A DNA stretch of 64,000 bases from Pseudomonas viridiflava. GTDB lineage: Bacteria; Pseudomonadota; Gammaproteobacteria; Pseudomonadales; Pseudomonadaceae. This document shows, one piece after another, positions 41,552 to 51,204 of this stretch. A program made the translations under genes and the position numbers. Numbering within the stretch: position 1 is the stretch's first letter; each line of letters starts with the position of its first letter. The notes under the pieces are model-generated. The model worked only from the letters and a program-made list of their open reading frames with translations, made no database searches and was not told where the DNA came from. Where the stretch lies: the NCBI RefSeq assembly GCF_900589395.1, contig NZ_UUIS01000029.1, positions 1-64,000 on the forward strand, written 5' to 3'.

Positions 41552-42939
41552 GGAGCGCACACGTGAAATCCAGACCCCGTTCCCTGCTGATCGCCCTGGT
41601 GGTGATCGGCGTCGTGCTGGCGCTGCTGGGCTGGCTGCTCGCCGGCTGGCTCAACCGCGCCGGCGACACCGGTGCGCAACTGTCGCAACCGGTGACGCCG
41701 GCACTGATCGCCAAGGGTGAATACCTGGCGCGCGCCGGTGACTGCGTGGCGTGCCACACCGCCCATGGCGGTCAGCCGTTTGCCGGCGGGCGCGGCATCG
41801 AGTCGCCGATCGGCACCATCTACGCCACCAATATCAGTCCGGACAAAGAGACCGGCATCGGTGGCTGGAGCTACGGCGAGTTCGAACGCGCCGTGCGCCG
41901 CGGCATCGGCCATGACGGCAGCGCGCTGTACCCGGCGATGCCCTTCCCGTCCTATGCCCGCACCACCGACCAGGACACCGAAGCGCTGTACGCCTACTTC
42001 ATGAATGGGGTCAAACCGGTCAGCCAGGCCAACAAGGCCAATGACATTCCCTGGCCGCTGTCGATCCGCTGGCCGCTGGCCTACTGGCGCACCCTGTTCT
42101 CACCCACACCGGAGCAGGCCGCCGTGTCGCTCAAGGTGTCGACCCAGGGCAATGCCAAGGAGGTCGCGCGCGGCGCCTACCTGGTGCAGGGCCTGGGCCA
42201 CTGCGGCTCGTGTCACACACCACGGGCGCTGACCATGCAGGAGAAGGGTCTGGACGAAAAAGACCCCGACTACCTGGTCGGTGCCGAACTCAATGGCTGG
42301 GCGGTGCCACCGTTGCGCGGCATGCCGCACTGGTCGCACGAGGAAATCGTCGATTACCTGGGCACCGGCCGCAACGCCAAGGCCTCGGTCGGTGGCGAAA
42401 TGACCGACGTGGTTGCCAACAGCACCTCGCACATGAGCGATGAAGACCTGGGCGCCGTGGCGGCCTACCTGAAATCGCTCGATGGCAAGAAAGCCCCGGC
42501 AGCGGCCAAATCGTCCGCCAGCGAAGCGACTACCGCCAAGCTGACCGCCGCCAAGGACCTGACCCTGGGCGAGCGCCTGTATGTGGACAACTGCGGTGCC
42601 TGCCACTTCGTCGGCGGCAATGGTGCTTCACGCATCTTCCCGCAACTGGACGGCGCATCGATTATCAACGCCGATAACCCCAGCGCGCTGATCAGCGTGA
42701 TCCTCGCCGGCGCCCAGACGCCGTCGACGGCACGGGCTCCGTCGGTGTTGCCAATGCCGGGCTTTGCCTGGCGCCTGGACGACAGCGAGACCGCGGCCTT
42801 GGCGACCTTCCTGCGCCAGGGCTGGTCGAACAGCGCCAGCGTGGTGTCGGCCGATCAGGTCAAGGCCATCCGCAGCACGCTGGACGCCGGCCACGAAACC
42901 GCCAAGACCAGCGTCGAGCCGTCCAGCCCTCAGCATTGA
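41548..42939 (+). CDS. Three-haem cytochrome c subunit of the dehydrogenase
   Basis: A 463-residue protein with an N-terminal membrane anchor (LLIALVVIGVVLALLGWLLAGWL) and three CxxCH haem sites: CVACH, CGSCH and CGACH. This is the electron-transfer subunit of gluconate-2-dehydrogenase/alcohol-dehydrogenase-type complexes, passing electrons from FAD to ubiquinone. It overlaps the FAD-subunit gene by 4 nt (ATGA). An Ala/Lys-rich linker (KKAPAAAKSSASEATTAK) separates the second and third haem domains. Confidence 0.93.
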   Translation: MRSAHVKSRPRSLLIALVVIGVVLALLGWLLAGWLNRAGDTGAQLSQPVTPALIAKGEYLARAGDCVACHTAHGGQPFAGGRGIESPIGTIYATNISPDKETGIGGWSYGEFERAVRRGIGHDGSALYPAMPFPSYARTTDQDTEALYAYFMNGVKPVSQANKANDIPWPLSIRWPLAYWRTLFSPTPEQAAVSLKVSTQGNAKEVARGAYLVQGLGHCGSCHTPRALTMQEKGLDEKDPDYLVGAELNGWAVPPLRGMPHWSHEEIVDYLGTGRNAKASVGGEMTDVVANSTSHMSDEDLGAVAAYLKSLDGKKAPAAAKSSASEATTAKLTAAKDLTLGERLYVDNCGACHFVGGNGASRIFPQLDGASIINADNPSALISVILAGAQTPSTARAPSVLPMPGFAWRLDDSETAALATFLRQGWSNSASVVSADQVKAIRSTLDAGHETAKTSVEPSSPQH

Positions 42940-42952
42940 GGGCTGGCAGCCC

Positions 42953-43025
42953 GTAGGAGCGACTAACGGTCGCGAATGCCGCCCTGAATGATGCGGATCT
43001 TTTCGCGACCGTTGGTCGCTCCTAC
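42953..43025. repeat. REPIN/REP doublet hairpin, 73 bp, inverted copy
   Basis: Arms GTAGGAGCGACTAACGGTCG... (42953-42976) and TTCGCGACCGTTGGTCGCTC... (43002-43025) around a 25-nt centre. The centre is the reverse complement, with changes, of that in the copy at 38364. It lies 13 bp after the operon's last stop codon. Confidence 0.85.
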
Positions 43026-43048
43026 CGATCGGCAACGCCTGAGCAGAC

Positions 43049-43606
43049 TTATTGACCCTGGCCCCACCCGAAGCGTTTACGGATCGCCCGTCGATAGGGC
43101 GTGTCGATCTGCCGAGGGACGTGTTCGATGTAATGGCGGGCATGTTCAAGACGCTCGCCCGACAGTCCGTCGAGGTAGCCCAAGGCATCCTTCAGCGATG
43201 GCAAACGCCCTTCGAGGGTGTCCAGCCGGGGTGGCAATGCGGTCCAGATAATCGCATCGACCCTGCGCAGCGCCGCCCATTCGGCCAAGGGGCCAACCTC
43301 GGTGGTGCCGGGCACAAAGACACCGATGCCATCCTCGCGCTCAGCGGCGATCTGTTCACGCTCGCGCAGCCTGGCACAGGCCTGTTCAAGACTGTCTACC
43401 GCCAGCAACGCCCACAGCACCTGGCTGGGCGGTGCATTGCAGCACAACACCGTGGCCAGCTCGCCCTTATCCCCCATCCGACAGAACTCGACCGGCAGCT
43501 CAGGCCCATCCTGATACCACTCGCCCGCCAGCGGCAACGCCCCCGGCTTCCAGATCAGCGACCCCCATCCCAGGCATGCGATATTCAATGGCTGTTCCTC
43601 GATCAT
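43049..43606 (-). CDS. Gamma-glutamylcyclotransferase-like protein
   Basis: A 185-residue protein. The opening LNIACLGWGSLIWKPGALPLAGEWYQDGPELPVEFCRMG resembles the ChaC/GGCT opening (YGSLIWxPG), and the rest keeps an alpha/beta barrel pattern. The catalytic Glu of GGCT enzymes is not certain here. The function is therefore open: glutathione or gamma-glutamyl turnover is possible. ATG 43606 is used; GTG 43618 is an alternative. The gene is convergent with the dehydrogenase operon. Confidence 0.55.
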   Translation of the reverse strand: MIEEQPLNIACLGWGSLIWKPGALPLAGEWYQDGPELPVEFCRMGDKGELATVLCCNAPPSQVLWALLAVDSLEQACARLREREQIAAEREDGIGVFVPGTTEVGPLAEWAALRRVDAIIWTALPPRLDTLEGRLPSLKDALGYLDGLSGERLEHARHYIEHVPRQIDTPYRRAIRKRFGWGQGQ

Positions 43607-43692
43607 GGCTATGAGCACGTGCCCATCACTCTGATAGGAACAAGCGATAAAAGATTCAGCCGGCCTGCATCACACAGGTTGCCCGCGACCGC

Positions 43693-45450
43693 TCACCGAC
43701 TCTGCGCCCAGGCCACCAACAGGTTCGGCAGCATGGGCCGGGCCACGTAATACCCCTGAATCTGATCGCAGCCCCAGGCCTTGAGCCGCTCATACAGCTC
43801 GGCGGTTTCCACCCCTTCGGCCACCACCTGATAGCCAATGGTCTGCGCCAGCTGGATGATCGAGGTCACCACCGCCCGGTCCTTGGCGTCACTGCACACT
43901 TCACGCATGAATGACTGGTCCAGCTTGACGGTGGTGGCCGGCAGCATGCGCAAGTAGGTCCAATTGCTGTAGCCGGTGCCGAAGTCATCGATGGCCAGGC
44001 GAATGCCGCAATCGCGGATGCGTTCCAGGTTGGCCCGGGTCAGCTCGGGATTGGTGATCAGTGCGCTTTCGGTGAACTCCAGTTCCAGCAAGTGAGGCTC
44101 AATCGTTTTCTCGTGCAGCAGGCCGATCAACTGGTCGACAAAGGTCGAGTCGGCCATGTCGGCGGCGGACACATTGATCGACACCTGCCACTCGAACCCC
44201 TGGGATTTCCAGGCGGCCAGCTGCTGCAACGCATGGCGTGCCACCCAGGCACTGATCCTGCGGATCAACAGAGTCTTTTCCGCCAGCGGAATGAACTCGG
44301 CCGGACTGACCAGCCCCAGCTCCGGGTGCCGCCAGCGCAGCAAGGCCTCGACACCGCACAGTCGGCCGCTCGCTGCTTGGACCTTGGGCTGGTACTCCAG
44401 ATAGAACTGGTCATCGCACTCCACCGCCTTGGACAGCGATGTCAGCAACGTAAACGCGCGCATCTGCGCCCGATCCAGCTCCGGTTCGAAATACACCCAG
44501 CCCTTGCCGGTGTGCCGCGCATGGTCGGCCGAACTGATCAGGCATCGCAGCCAGTCCTCATGCCAGTTGTCCGCAGTGAGCCGCAACATGCCAAGCCCCG
44601 CACGCGGCTGCAGCGGAATGCCGGAGCACTCGATGGGTTGTTCGATTTCAGCGGACAGCCGGCGGATCACTTCATCGATATCGCCCGCTTGCGCAATCAT
44701 GAAGCCAAAGCGGGTCGGGCTGATCTTGTACAGGTCACGCTCGCCGATGATGCGCTTGAGCTTGTCCTTGAGCAGGACCATGACCTGCGCCGAGAAGGGA
44801 TAGCCCAGGGACTTGACGATCTCATTGAGGAACGTCGGCGAGATCATGTCCGCGGCGATGACCGTCACCGGCTCGCCGCGATGCCTATAGGCCTGGACGT
44901 CCTTTTCGAACTTGGTGCGGTTGTACAGGCCGATGCTGCCGTCGACGTAGCTGTTTTCACGCAGGTCGCGGATGCGCAGCATGACGATGCGCGCCATTTG
45001 CCTGAGGATGTCCTGTTGCTCAGCGGTCAGGCCGGGACGAGGCTTTGTGTCGATGATGCAGAACATGCCCAGCGTCAGGCCTTCGCTGGTCACCAGCGGG
45101 TAACCTGCGTAGAAGCGAATGCCCGGATTGCCCTGCACCAGCGGATTGTTGCAAAACCGCACATCGTCAGCCGCATCCGTGACCTGGAAAAAGCCATTGG
45201 CGGCGACGGCGGTGGCACAGAACGAGTCAATCAACGGTGTCTGGTTGCAATCCATTCCGGCTTGCGCCCAGAACCACTGGCGGCGGCTTTCCAGAATCGA
45301 GATCAGCGCAATCGGCACAGCAAAATGCGCCGTGGCCATTCCGATCAATTCATCGAACACCTCGTCCTTGATACCCTCGAAGCACGCTACATTTTTCAAC
45401 AGTTGTTGACGCAGCGGCGTGTCCGACAAAGGGTGTGTTTCGTACTGCAC
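43693..45450 (-). CDS. GAF-degenerate GGDEF-EAL protein (c-di-GMP phosphodiesterase)
   Basis: A 585-residue protein. The N-terminus is a GAF domain (CFEGIKDEVFDELIGMATAHFAVPIALISILESRRQWFWAQAG). A GGDEF-like domain without the GG(D/E)EF signature follows (SPTRF stands in its place), so it cannot make c-di-GMP. The C-terminal EAL domain keeps GVEALLRWRHPE, ELEFTES, DDFGTGYSN, KLDQSF and VVAEGVET, so it should hydrolyse c-di-GMP. GTG 45450 is chosen because GAGG stands 8 nt upstream; longer readings would reach into the mntP riboswitch promoter. Confidence 0.88.
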   Translation of the reverse strand: MQYETHPLSDTPLRQQLLKNVACFEGIKDEVFDELIGMATAHFAVPIALISILESRRQWFWAQAGMDCNQTPLIDSFCATAVAANGFFQVTDAADDVRFCNNPLVQGNPGIRFYAGYPLVTSEGLTLGMFCIIDTKPRPGLTAEQQDILRQMARIVMLRIRDLRENSYVDGSIGLYNRTKFEKDVQAYRHRGEPVTVIAADMISPTFLNEIVKSLGYPFSAQVMVLLKDKLKRIIGERDLYKISPTRFGFMIAQAGDIDEVIRRLSAEIEQPIECSGIPLQPRAGLGMLRLTADNWHEDWLRCLISSADHARHTGKGWVYFEPELDRAQMRAFTLLTSLSKAVECDDQFYLEYQPKVQAASGRLCGVEALLRWRHPELGLVSPAEFIPLAEKTLLIRRISAWVARHALQQLAAWKSQGFEWQVSINVSAADMADSTFVDQLIGLLHEKTIEPHLLELEFTESALITNPELTRANLERIRDCGIRLAIDDFGTGYSNWTYLRMLPATTVKLDQSFMREVCSDAKDRAVVTSIIQLAQTIGYQVVAEGVETAELYERLKAWGCDQIQGYYVARPMLPNLLVAWAQSR

Positions 45451-45609
45451 GTTCCAGACCTCATGGCTTATTGCTATCAAGCGACTACTGTAAGGGATTG
45501 CGCAAGGCTTTAGATAACGCTTCCGGACACAATGCACCTTTGTGTTGAGTGATGCCATACGCCATTTTTCCGCCAGCAAGGGCTTTCCCAAGCACAACAA
45601 ATACTTAAC

Positions 45610-45637
45610 TTCACTTTCACAAGTACGCGTATATAAT
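45610..45637 (+). promoter_or_regulatory. mntP promoter
   Basis: -35 TTCACT (45610-45615), 16 bp spacer and consensus -10 TATAAT (45632-45637). Transcription would start near 45644, just before the riboswitch. Confidence 0.7.
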
Positions 45638-45644
45638 CGCCGCT

Positions 45645-45805
45645 TCCGTTGGGGAGTAACCTGCTGGCGAGCAATCGCGAGCGTTCGTATCAACATTCTC
45701 GGCTTCAGTCAGCCGTGGTACGAACACCATTTTTGGTTGGTGAGACCAGCGACACAGCACATGCTCAAGCCGGGCGCGTGTCTTTGTCGTTGACTCATAG
45801 CCCGG
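45645..45805 (+). ncRNA. yybP-ykoY manganese riboswitch
   Basis: The leader contains the hallmark GGGGAGTAACC and the GAGCGTTCGTATCAACATTC TCGGC block of the yybP-ykoY class (given here in two parts). These are followed by a GC-rich pairing region GCCGGGC...GCCCGGC close to the mntP start. Mn2+ binding should raise expression of the efflux pump. The 3' limit is approximate. Confidence 0.82.
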
Positions 45806-45817
45806 CGGACGTACACC

Positions 45818-46381
45818 GTGAACCCGATTTCCCTCATCTTTCTCGCTCTGGCGATGTCTACCGACGCCTTCGCAGCCGCTATTGGCAAAGGCTCGGCGCT
45901 GCATAAACCGCGTCTTTCAGAAGCCCTGCGCACCGGTGTGATCTTCGGCGTGATCGAAGGCCTGACGCCGCTTGTCGGCTGGACGATCGGCCAGGCTGCC
46001 ACCGCCTGGGTCGCGGACTGGGATCACTGGATCGCCTTCACGCTGCTGATCGCCCTGGGCCTGCACATGATCTACAACGGCGTGAAAGACGAGGATGAGG
46101 AGCAGGAGAAGACCAGCCAGCATTCGTTTCTTGTACTGGCCGTCACGGCCTTTGCGACGAGCATCGATGCGCTGGCTGTCGGTGTTGGCCTGGCGTTTGT
46201 CGATGTGAATATTGTGGTAGCGGCAGCGGCTATTGGTTTGGCCACCATGATCATGGTGACGATCGGAGTGATGCTGGGTCGGGTGCTGGGGACGATGGTT
46301 GGCAAGCGGGCCGAGATTGCGGGTGGGGTGGTGTTGATGATCGTGGGGGCGACGATTCTGTTTGAGCATTTGACGGCCTGA
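45818..46381 (+). CDS. mntP: Manganese efflux pump MntP
   Basis: A 187-residue membrane protein with six predicted helices in two DUF204 repeats. The signature [22 protein letters not shown] and the second-repeat [15 protein letters not shown] carry the conserved Asp residues of the metal path. It exports Mn2+ across the inner membrane. Translation is directly behind a yybP-ykoY riboswitch. ATP hydrolysis is not involved. An alternate start is unlikely because GTG 45818 ([13 protein letters not shown]) fits the family start. Confidence 0.93.
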   Translation: MNPISLIFLALAMSTDAFAAAIGKGSALHKPRLSEALRTGVIFGVIEGLTPLVGWTIGQAATAWVADWDHWIAFTLLIALGLHMIYNGVKDEDEEQEKTSQHSFLVLAVTAFATSIDALAVGVGLAFVDVNIVVAAAAIGLATMIMVTIGVMLGRVLGTMVGKRAEIAGGVVLMIVGATILFEHLTA

Positions 46382-46424
46382 GCCAGGCAGGTCGTCATCC
46401 CAGAGGATGGCGGCCTGAAAAGCA

Positions 46425-47069
46425 CTAGCCATACCGTTCTTCAAGCACTGCAAGCTCTTGTTCTATGACCCCAAGCAGCGCTTCCCACTGCGCCTCTGTG
46501 CGCTGGCGTGACCATCCTTGCGCCGAGTAAAGAAAATCGACAACGCCCGGGCTGATCCGCCCCTTGTGAGCCACGCCGAACACTTCACTCGTCAATGCAC
46601 GGGCCAGCATGTCCAGCTCTGATGCATGGTTGATCCAGCGCCAGTCGCGCTTGAGCACAACCTTGTCGAGCAGGATGCACTGTTTCCTGAATGCCCGCAG
46701 CGCCAGCCCCAGTGGACTCGCACTGAGCTGGGCATTGAGCCGGTCACTGTCAGTACCGGCTTTGTGTTCGGCACCGGGCGCGAAAAACCACTCGCTGAAC
46801 CCGATTTCAATCTCGCGAAAAGCCACGCTTGCATCCCAGAGGATGCTCAAGGTCTTGTGCTGGCGAACGTCGTGCTTCCAGGTGCCATAGGCTGCGAAAA
46901 CCACGCCGGCAATGCCGATGGCGGCCAGCGCTTCAAGCAATGCGGATGTCGAATGAATGATTTGCCAGGCTTGTACTGCGCCGACTCTGACACTGAAAAA
47001 GGCAGCCAGTACAAACACTGCCAACGCCAGGCAAGCGCTGTAGAAACCATAGGCGTAGGGGTCTTTCAT
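46425..47069 (-). CDS. Two-helix membrane protein, function unknown
   Basis: A 214-residue protein. Two N-terminal hydrophobic helices (ACLALAVFVLAAFFSVRVG and LLEALAAIGIAGVVFAAYGTW) are followed by a helical cytoplasmic domain with several Trp residues (FREIEIGFSEWFFAPG, DWRWINHASELDMLARAL). ATG 47069 (MKDPYAYGF) is chosen; upstream in-frame codons to 47327 read into the divergent sodC leader. No family is recognised. The style is that of uncharacterised proteobacterial membrane proteins with a cytoplasmic helical bundle. Confidence 0.55.
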   Translation of the reverse strand: MKDPYAYGFYSACLALAVFVLAAFFSVRVGAVQAWQIIHSTSALLEALAAIGIAGVVFAAYGTWKHDVRQHKTLSILWDASVAFREIEIGFSEWFFAPGAEHKAGTDSDRLNAQLSASPLGLALRAFRKQCILLDKVVLKRDWRWINHASELDMLARALTSEVFGVAHKGRISPGVVDFLYSAQGWSRQRTEAQWEALLGVIEQELAVLEERYG

Positions 47070-47319
47070 GGCACGCCTGCTGTATGAGTCAAGGGACCGA
47101 TCAATCAACAGCACGGATGATTGATCTGAGCGTAGCCAAGCCTGATTGGCTTTGCCCTCCCCACGCGACAACAGGCCAGGTTGAACCAAACGCGTTGTAT
47201 AACTGCCAAATTTGTCAGCCTTGTCGCGAGACGAAGGCATAAAGACGGTAGACGACAGCACAACAGCCCCTACCTTTGACCGCTTCTCACTTCGATCAAC
47301 GAACAACAGGATGTGTCGA

Positions 47320-47850
47320 ATGACCATGAAAAAGACCCTCTGGCTCGGTCTGTTTGCAGCACTGTCTCTCAGCGCTCAAGCTGCATCGCTGGACGTGCCG
47401 GTCAATCTGGTGAGTGCCGACGGCGCGCCAAAACCGATTGGCAGCGTGCATATCGAAGAAACCGATTACGGCCTGCTTTTCACCCCGAAACTGACCGACC
47501 TGCCAGCGGGTGTGCATGGCTTTCATGTACATGAAAAAGGCAGCTGCGATGCGGGTGTGAAGGACGGCGTCAAGGTCGCCGCCCTGGCGGCAGGCGGTCA
47601 CTTCGATCCAGAGAAGACCGGAAAGCATCTGGGACCTTATGACAAGGACGGCCACTTGGGCGACTTGCCAGCAATCTACGTGAACGCAGACGGCACGGCC
47701 GATTACCCGGTGCTGGCACCCCGCATTAAAGAGCTTTCGCAAATCAAGGGACACGCACTGATGATTCATGCAGGCGGCGATAACCACTCGGACCACCCCA
47801 AACCCTTGGGCGGTGGCGGCGATCGGGCGGCATGCGGTGTGATTCAGTAA
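47320..47850 (+). CDS. sodC: Periplasmic Cu/Zn superoxide dismutase
   Basis: A 176-residue SodC with a signal peptide ([19 protein letters not shown]). Metal ligands are in [13 protein letters not shown] (copper His pair), [24 protein letters not shown] (bridging and zinc His, zinc Asp) and [26 protein letters not shown] (last copper His and the disulfide Cys and catalytic Arg region). It removes superoxide in the periplasm. ATG 47320 follows AGGA; an ATG three codons upstream is too near that site. Confidence 0.95.
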   Translation: MTMKKTLWLGLFAALSLSAQAASLDVPVNLVSADGAPKPIGSVHIEETDYGLLFTPKLTDLPAGVHGFHVHEKGSCDAGVKDGVKVAALAAGGHFDPEKTGKHLGPYDKDGHLGDLPAIYVNADGTADYPVLAPRIKELSQIKGHALMIHAGGDNHSDHPKPLGGGGDRAACGVIQ

Positions 47851-48113
47851 CGGATGGGGCGGCGTATGAGTATTGCTTCATACGCTGCCACCTTTGTCGG
47901 TCGGCCCGCCTGAGCTGCGTATACGGCAGTATTACCCGCCACAAAGGCTGCTGACCAAACCGCTTACTCCAGATGCCCAAGCCGCCTTCGTACAGGCACC
48001 GGCAATCAAACGCCTATCCTCCCCTCGCTCTCAATGCATCATCTCTTGAAATCACTTGTCCCATATCGAGAACCAGTAAGCTGTCAACGCACACGGCATC
48101 AGGGATGTATCGT

Positions 48114-49088
48114 ATGAAACCCACAAAGCCCATCACCCGCGCCTTTTGTGTCGAACTGCAGCAGGAGCTGTCGATTGTCGCTGCGCGGCGTGAATACTTT
48201 TCACAGGAACCACCCCGCACCCGCTTCGAGTTTCTGTGCTCAAGCGAGCCGTGCCGCGCACAGGGTGTAAAGGTCACCGGGGTGCGTTACGACGTCAAAC
48301 CCCAGGACAACCCGACCTTCGTGGCAGCGCACTTTCGTGCCAATCCGCACTACGATCACCACGCTGACTGCGAATGGGTCGATGACAGTGACCCTGAGAC
48401 CGAACTGACAGCATCAAGCGATCCACAGACGCGTTTGCGCCAGCTCAAGCGCAAGCTCGACGATGCCATCGATGTCTTCGATCCGAATCCGAAGGAGCCG
48501 GTCAAGGAAGCCGCAACGCGCGAGCGGGTCGGCAAACCGTCAGAAAAGCCGGCCCCCGCAGGCCTCGTGCTGCCGCCCAAGGAGCCGGCCACCCCGCGCT
48601 ACAGCGAGACCCGCACCAATAACCTGGAGCGCCTGGTGGATTTCTACCGTCAGGCCAAGGCCGAGCTGTCGCCTGAGGATTTCAAGCAACTGACGCTACG
48701 GGTCGCAGGGCAAGGCGAGGTTACGCTGCGTTCGTACTTGCGGCACATCAAGTACGCGCAGGCCGGCGACAAGGACCGGGTGATGTTCGGTGGCGGGCTG
48801 GTGGAACGTTATGGCGTCGGCTTCAAGTTCGTGTTTTTTGATCGCATCGACGGCAAGCGGGTCAGTCTGTACGTCTCGCCAGCGAGGATGCAGGCCTATC
48901 GCTCCAGCCGCTACATCAATGAACTGCTCAGCCATGCCGATGAAGTGAAATTCTTCACCTTCTTCGCCCTGGGCAATCTGGTCATGAGTCCTTCGGGCAA
49001 GAGCCTGAACCTGGAGGTCGACGACCTGCGGCATTTGGCGATTGTGCTCGGGCCGGCCAGGGAGGACGCGGCGCCTGCCGAAGAGTGA
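48114..49088 (+). CDS. Hypothetical protein, 324 residues
   Basis: No family is recognised. The N-terminal about 90 residues hold two Cys in FLCSSEPCRAQG and His/Cys in ANPHYDHHADCEW, which could bind a metal. A Lys/Pro/Glu-rich linker (FDPNPKEPVKEAATRERVGKPSEKPAPAG) follows, then a mixed domain (SETRTNNLERLVDFYRQAKAELS, GEVTLRSYLRHIKYAQAGDKDRVMFGGGLVERYGVGFKFVF). The layout suggests a recognition domain followed by a second catalytic or binding domain. No signal peptide. The gene stands alone between sodC and a REP cluster. Confidence 0.55.
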   Translation: MKPTKPITRAFCVELQQELSIVAARREYFSQEPPRTRFEFLCSSEPCRAQGVKVTGVRYDVKPQDNPTFVAAHFRANPHYDHHADCEWVDDSDPETELTASSDPQTRLRQLKRKLDDAIDVFDPNPKEPVKEAATRERVGKPSEKPAPAGLVLPPKEPATPRYSETRTNNLERLVDFYRQAKAELSPEDFKQLTLRVAGQGEVTLRSYLRHIKYAQAGDKDRVMFGGGLVERYGVGFKFVFFDRIDGKRVSLYVSPARMQAYRSSRYINELLSHADEVKFFTFFALGNLVMSPSGKSLNLEVDDLRHLAIVLGPAREDAAPAEE

Positions 49089-49109
49089 AAGAAGGACGCC
49101 ATTCTGCAT

Positions 49110-49361
49110 TGTGGGAGGGGGCTTGCTCCAAGCAGCGATACGACGATGAGGCCGGCAAGGCCAATATATCTGCTGCGTCTGCTCCATCGCCATCGCCGGC
49201 AAGCCGCCTCCCACAGTCCGGTGTCAGGCACAAGATTACGGGCGACATCAATCCTGTGGGAGGCGGCTTGCTGCGGGCGGCGATCCGGCGATGAGGCCAG
49301 CAAGGCCAACACACCTGCTGCGTCTGTCACACAGCTATCGCCAGCAGCGGCCTCCCACAGG
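49110..49361. repeat. Tandem pair of REP/BIME-type elements
   Basis: Two related copies, about 49110-49222 and 49255-49361. Each begins GTGGGAGG(G/C)GGCTTGCT, has a central GATGAGGCCxGCAAGGCC, and ends CxxCCTCCCACAG, so each can fold on itself. They occupy the 341-bp gap between two convergent genes, the usual place of such elements. Confidence 0.8.
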
Positions 49362-49429
49362 CATGCATCGAGACCTGGCTGATCGACATCAAGCCATGCC
49401 TGCCTTTTCCATGCGTCGACAGCGCAGGG

Positions 49430-50449
49430 TCAGACCTTGACGATCCAGCCTTGTGGCGCCTCGACATCGCCCTTCTGCACGCCGGTCAGTTCCTTGTACA
49501 GGCGCTGGGTCACAGGGCCGACTTCGGTCTCGCTGTAGAACACATGCAGCTTGTCCTGGTAGGAAATGCCGCCGATCGGTGTGATCACCGCAGCGGTGCC
49601 GCAGGCGCCGGCTTCCTTGAAGGTGTCGAGCTGGTCGATGAACACATCGCCCTCTTCAACCGTCAGGCCCAGGCGGCTGGCGGCCAGTTCGATCAGCGAC
49701 AGACGGGTGATGCCTGGCAGGACCGACGGCGAGCGCGGAGTCAGGAACTTGTCGTCCTGGGTGATGGCGAAGAAGTTGGCTGAACCGACTTCCTCGATCT
49801 TCGAGTGGGTCTGCGGATCGAGGTAGATGCAGTCGGCGAAGCTGTTTTTCTTGGCTTCGGAGCCCGGCAGCAGGCTGGCGGCATAGTTGCCACCAACCTT
49901 GGCGGCGCCGGTGCCGTTGGGCGCGGCGCGGTCATAGCCGGAAATCACGAAGTTGTTCGGCTTCAGGCCGCCCTTGAAATAGGCGCCGACCGGGATGCAG
50001 AAGATCGAGAAGATGAATTCCGGCGCGGTGCGCACGCCGATGTTGTCACCCACGCCGATCACGAACGGGCGCAAGTACAGCGCACCACCAGAACCGTACG
50101 GCGGGATGAAACGCTCGTTGGCCTTGACGACCTCTTTGCAGGCCTCGATGAAGGCATCGGTTGGGACTTGCGGCATCAACAGGCGCGCGCAGCTGCGTTG
50201 CATGCGCTGAGCATTCTGGTCGGGACGGAACAGGTTGATCGAACCATCCTTGCAACGATAGGCCTTGAGCCCCTCGAAGCACTGCTGGCCATAATGCAGA
50301 GCAGTGGAGCCTTCACTGATGTGCAAAACGTTGTCTTCGGTCAACGAACCCTGTTCCCAGGCGCCATTGCGCCAGTAGGACAGAAAGCGCTTGTCGGTCT
50401 TGATGTAGTCGAAACCCAGATTGTCCCAGTTGATGCTTTCTTGACTCAT
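49430..50449 (-). CDS. ilvE: Branched-chain amino acid aminotransferase (type II)
   Basis: A 339-residue PLP enzyme of fold type IV. The PLP Lys184 lies in GTGAAKVGGNYAASL. Other signatures are YGQQCFEGLKAYR, RPFVIGVGD and EVGSANFFAI, and the C-terminal GACGTAAVITPIGGI. It makes the last step of Leu, Ile and Val synthesis and the first of their breakdown. The length and motifs match the bacterial BCAT II form. ATG 50449. Confidence 0.95.
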   Translation of the reverse strand: MSQESINWDNLGFDYIKTDKRFLSYWRNGAWEQGSLTEDNVLHISEGSTALHYGQQCFEGLKAYRCKDGSINLFRPDQNAQRMQRSCARLLMPQVPTDAFIEACKEVVKANERFIPPYGSGGALYLRPFVIGVGDNIGVRTAPEFIFSIFCIPVGAYFKGGLKPNNFVISGYDRAAPNGTGAAKVGGNYAASLLPGSEAKKNSFADCIYLDPQTHSKIEEVGSANFFAITQDDKFLTPRSPSVLPGITRLSLIELAASRLGLTVEEGDVFIDQLDTFKEAGACGTAAVITPIGGISYQDKLHVFYSETEVGPVTQRLYKELTGVQKGDVEAPQGWIVKV

Positions 50450-50547
50450 AACGCCCTCTTTCCTTTTAGCAGACTGCCTGGATGAGTCAGGCCAAGGCCG
50501 TATTCTGCCAGATGATTAGCGATCTGAGTCTGAAATCACGCACTGCG

Positions 50548-51189
50548 TCAGCCCACTGGAACAGCCTGGGCAGCCTGGCGCTGGCGCACATAGTCCAGGA
50601 AGGGTTGCGGGTCCTCGGTGCAGAGGTCTCGGGCGATGGATTTGATTTCATCCATCGGCCAGTCCCACCATGCCGACTGCAATAGCAGCTCGCGCGTCGG
50701 CTGCTCGAAACGCCAGCGAATGAAACGGCACGGGTTGCCGCCGACCACTGCATAAGGTTCGACATCCCGAGTGACGACAGAGCCGGCGGCCACCACGGCC
50801 CCATGACCGACGGTCACCCCGGACAGAATCATGGCGCCAGTGCAGATCCAGCAATCGCTACCGATCACCACATCGCCCTTGCTGGGCGCATACCCCTCGA
50901 TGTCGCCGAGCTTGTCGACCATCGCCGGAAACGGGTAAGTGCTCAGCCAGTCCGTGCGATGGCCACCCCCCAGAAGAATTTTCACGCCTTCGGCCATGGA
51001 CGTGTAGGCACCCACTTGCAGGATCGCCTGCGGGTCAAACTCGAGGATTTCCGGAATGCCGTAACTGCCAACGCCGAACTGATGACGCGTGTGCCGCAAG
51101 CGGGTCCTCTCGGGCAGCCGCTCGAGCTTGTCCAGGCGCTTGAGGCGCTTGCGTTCCTGTCTTTGCGTGTACCACTCGATCAACTTCAT
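50548..51189 (-). CDS. CatB-type hexapeptide acetyltransferase
   Basis: A 213-residue left-handed beta-helix protein: [94 protein letters not shown]. The His in GGGHRTDW is the catalytic base of the xenobiotic/CatB group. In a gene pair with a glycosyltransferase it more likely O-acetylates a surface sugar than an antibiotic. The two genes are 15 nt apart and run in the same direction. Confidence 0.85.
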   Translation of the reverse strand: MKLIEWYTQRQERKRLKRLDKLERLPERTRLRHTRHQFGVGSYGIPEILEFDPQAILQVGAYTSMAEGVKILLGGGHRTDWLSTYPFPAMVDKLGDIEGYAPSKGDVVIGSDCWICTGAMILSGVTVGHGAVVAAGSVVTRDVEPYAVVGGNPCRFIRWRFEQPTRELLLQSAWWDWPMDEIKSIARDLCTEDPQPFLDYVRQRQAAQAVPVG

Positions 51190-51204
51190 AGGCGCTCGGA
51201 AAAC

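Noticed and set aside
45451-45696. N-terminal extension of the EAL protein
   Set aside because: It would cover the mntP promoter and riboswitch start, and the GTG at 45450 has a better ribosome-binding site.
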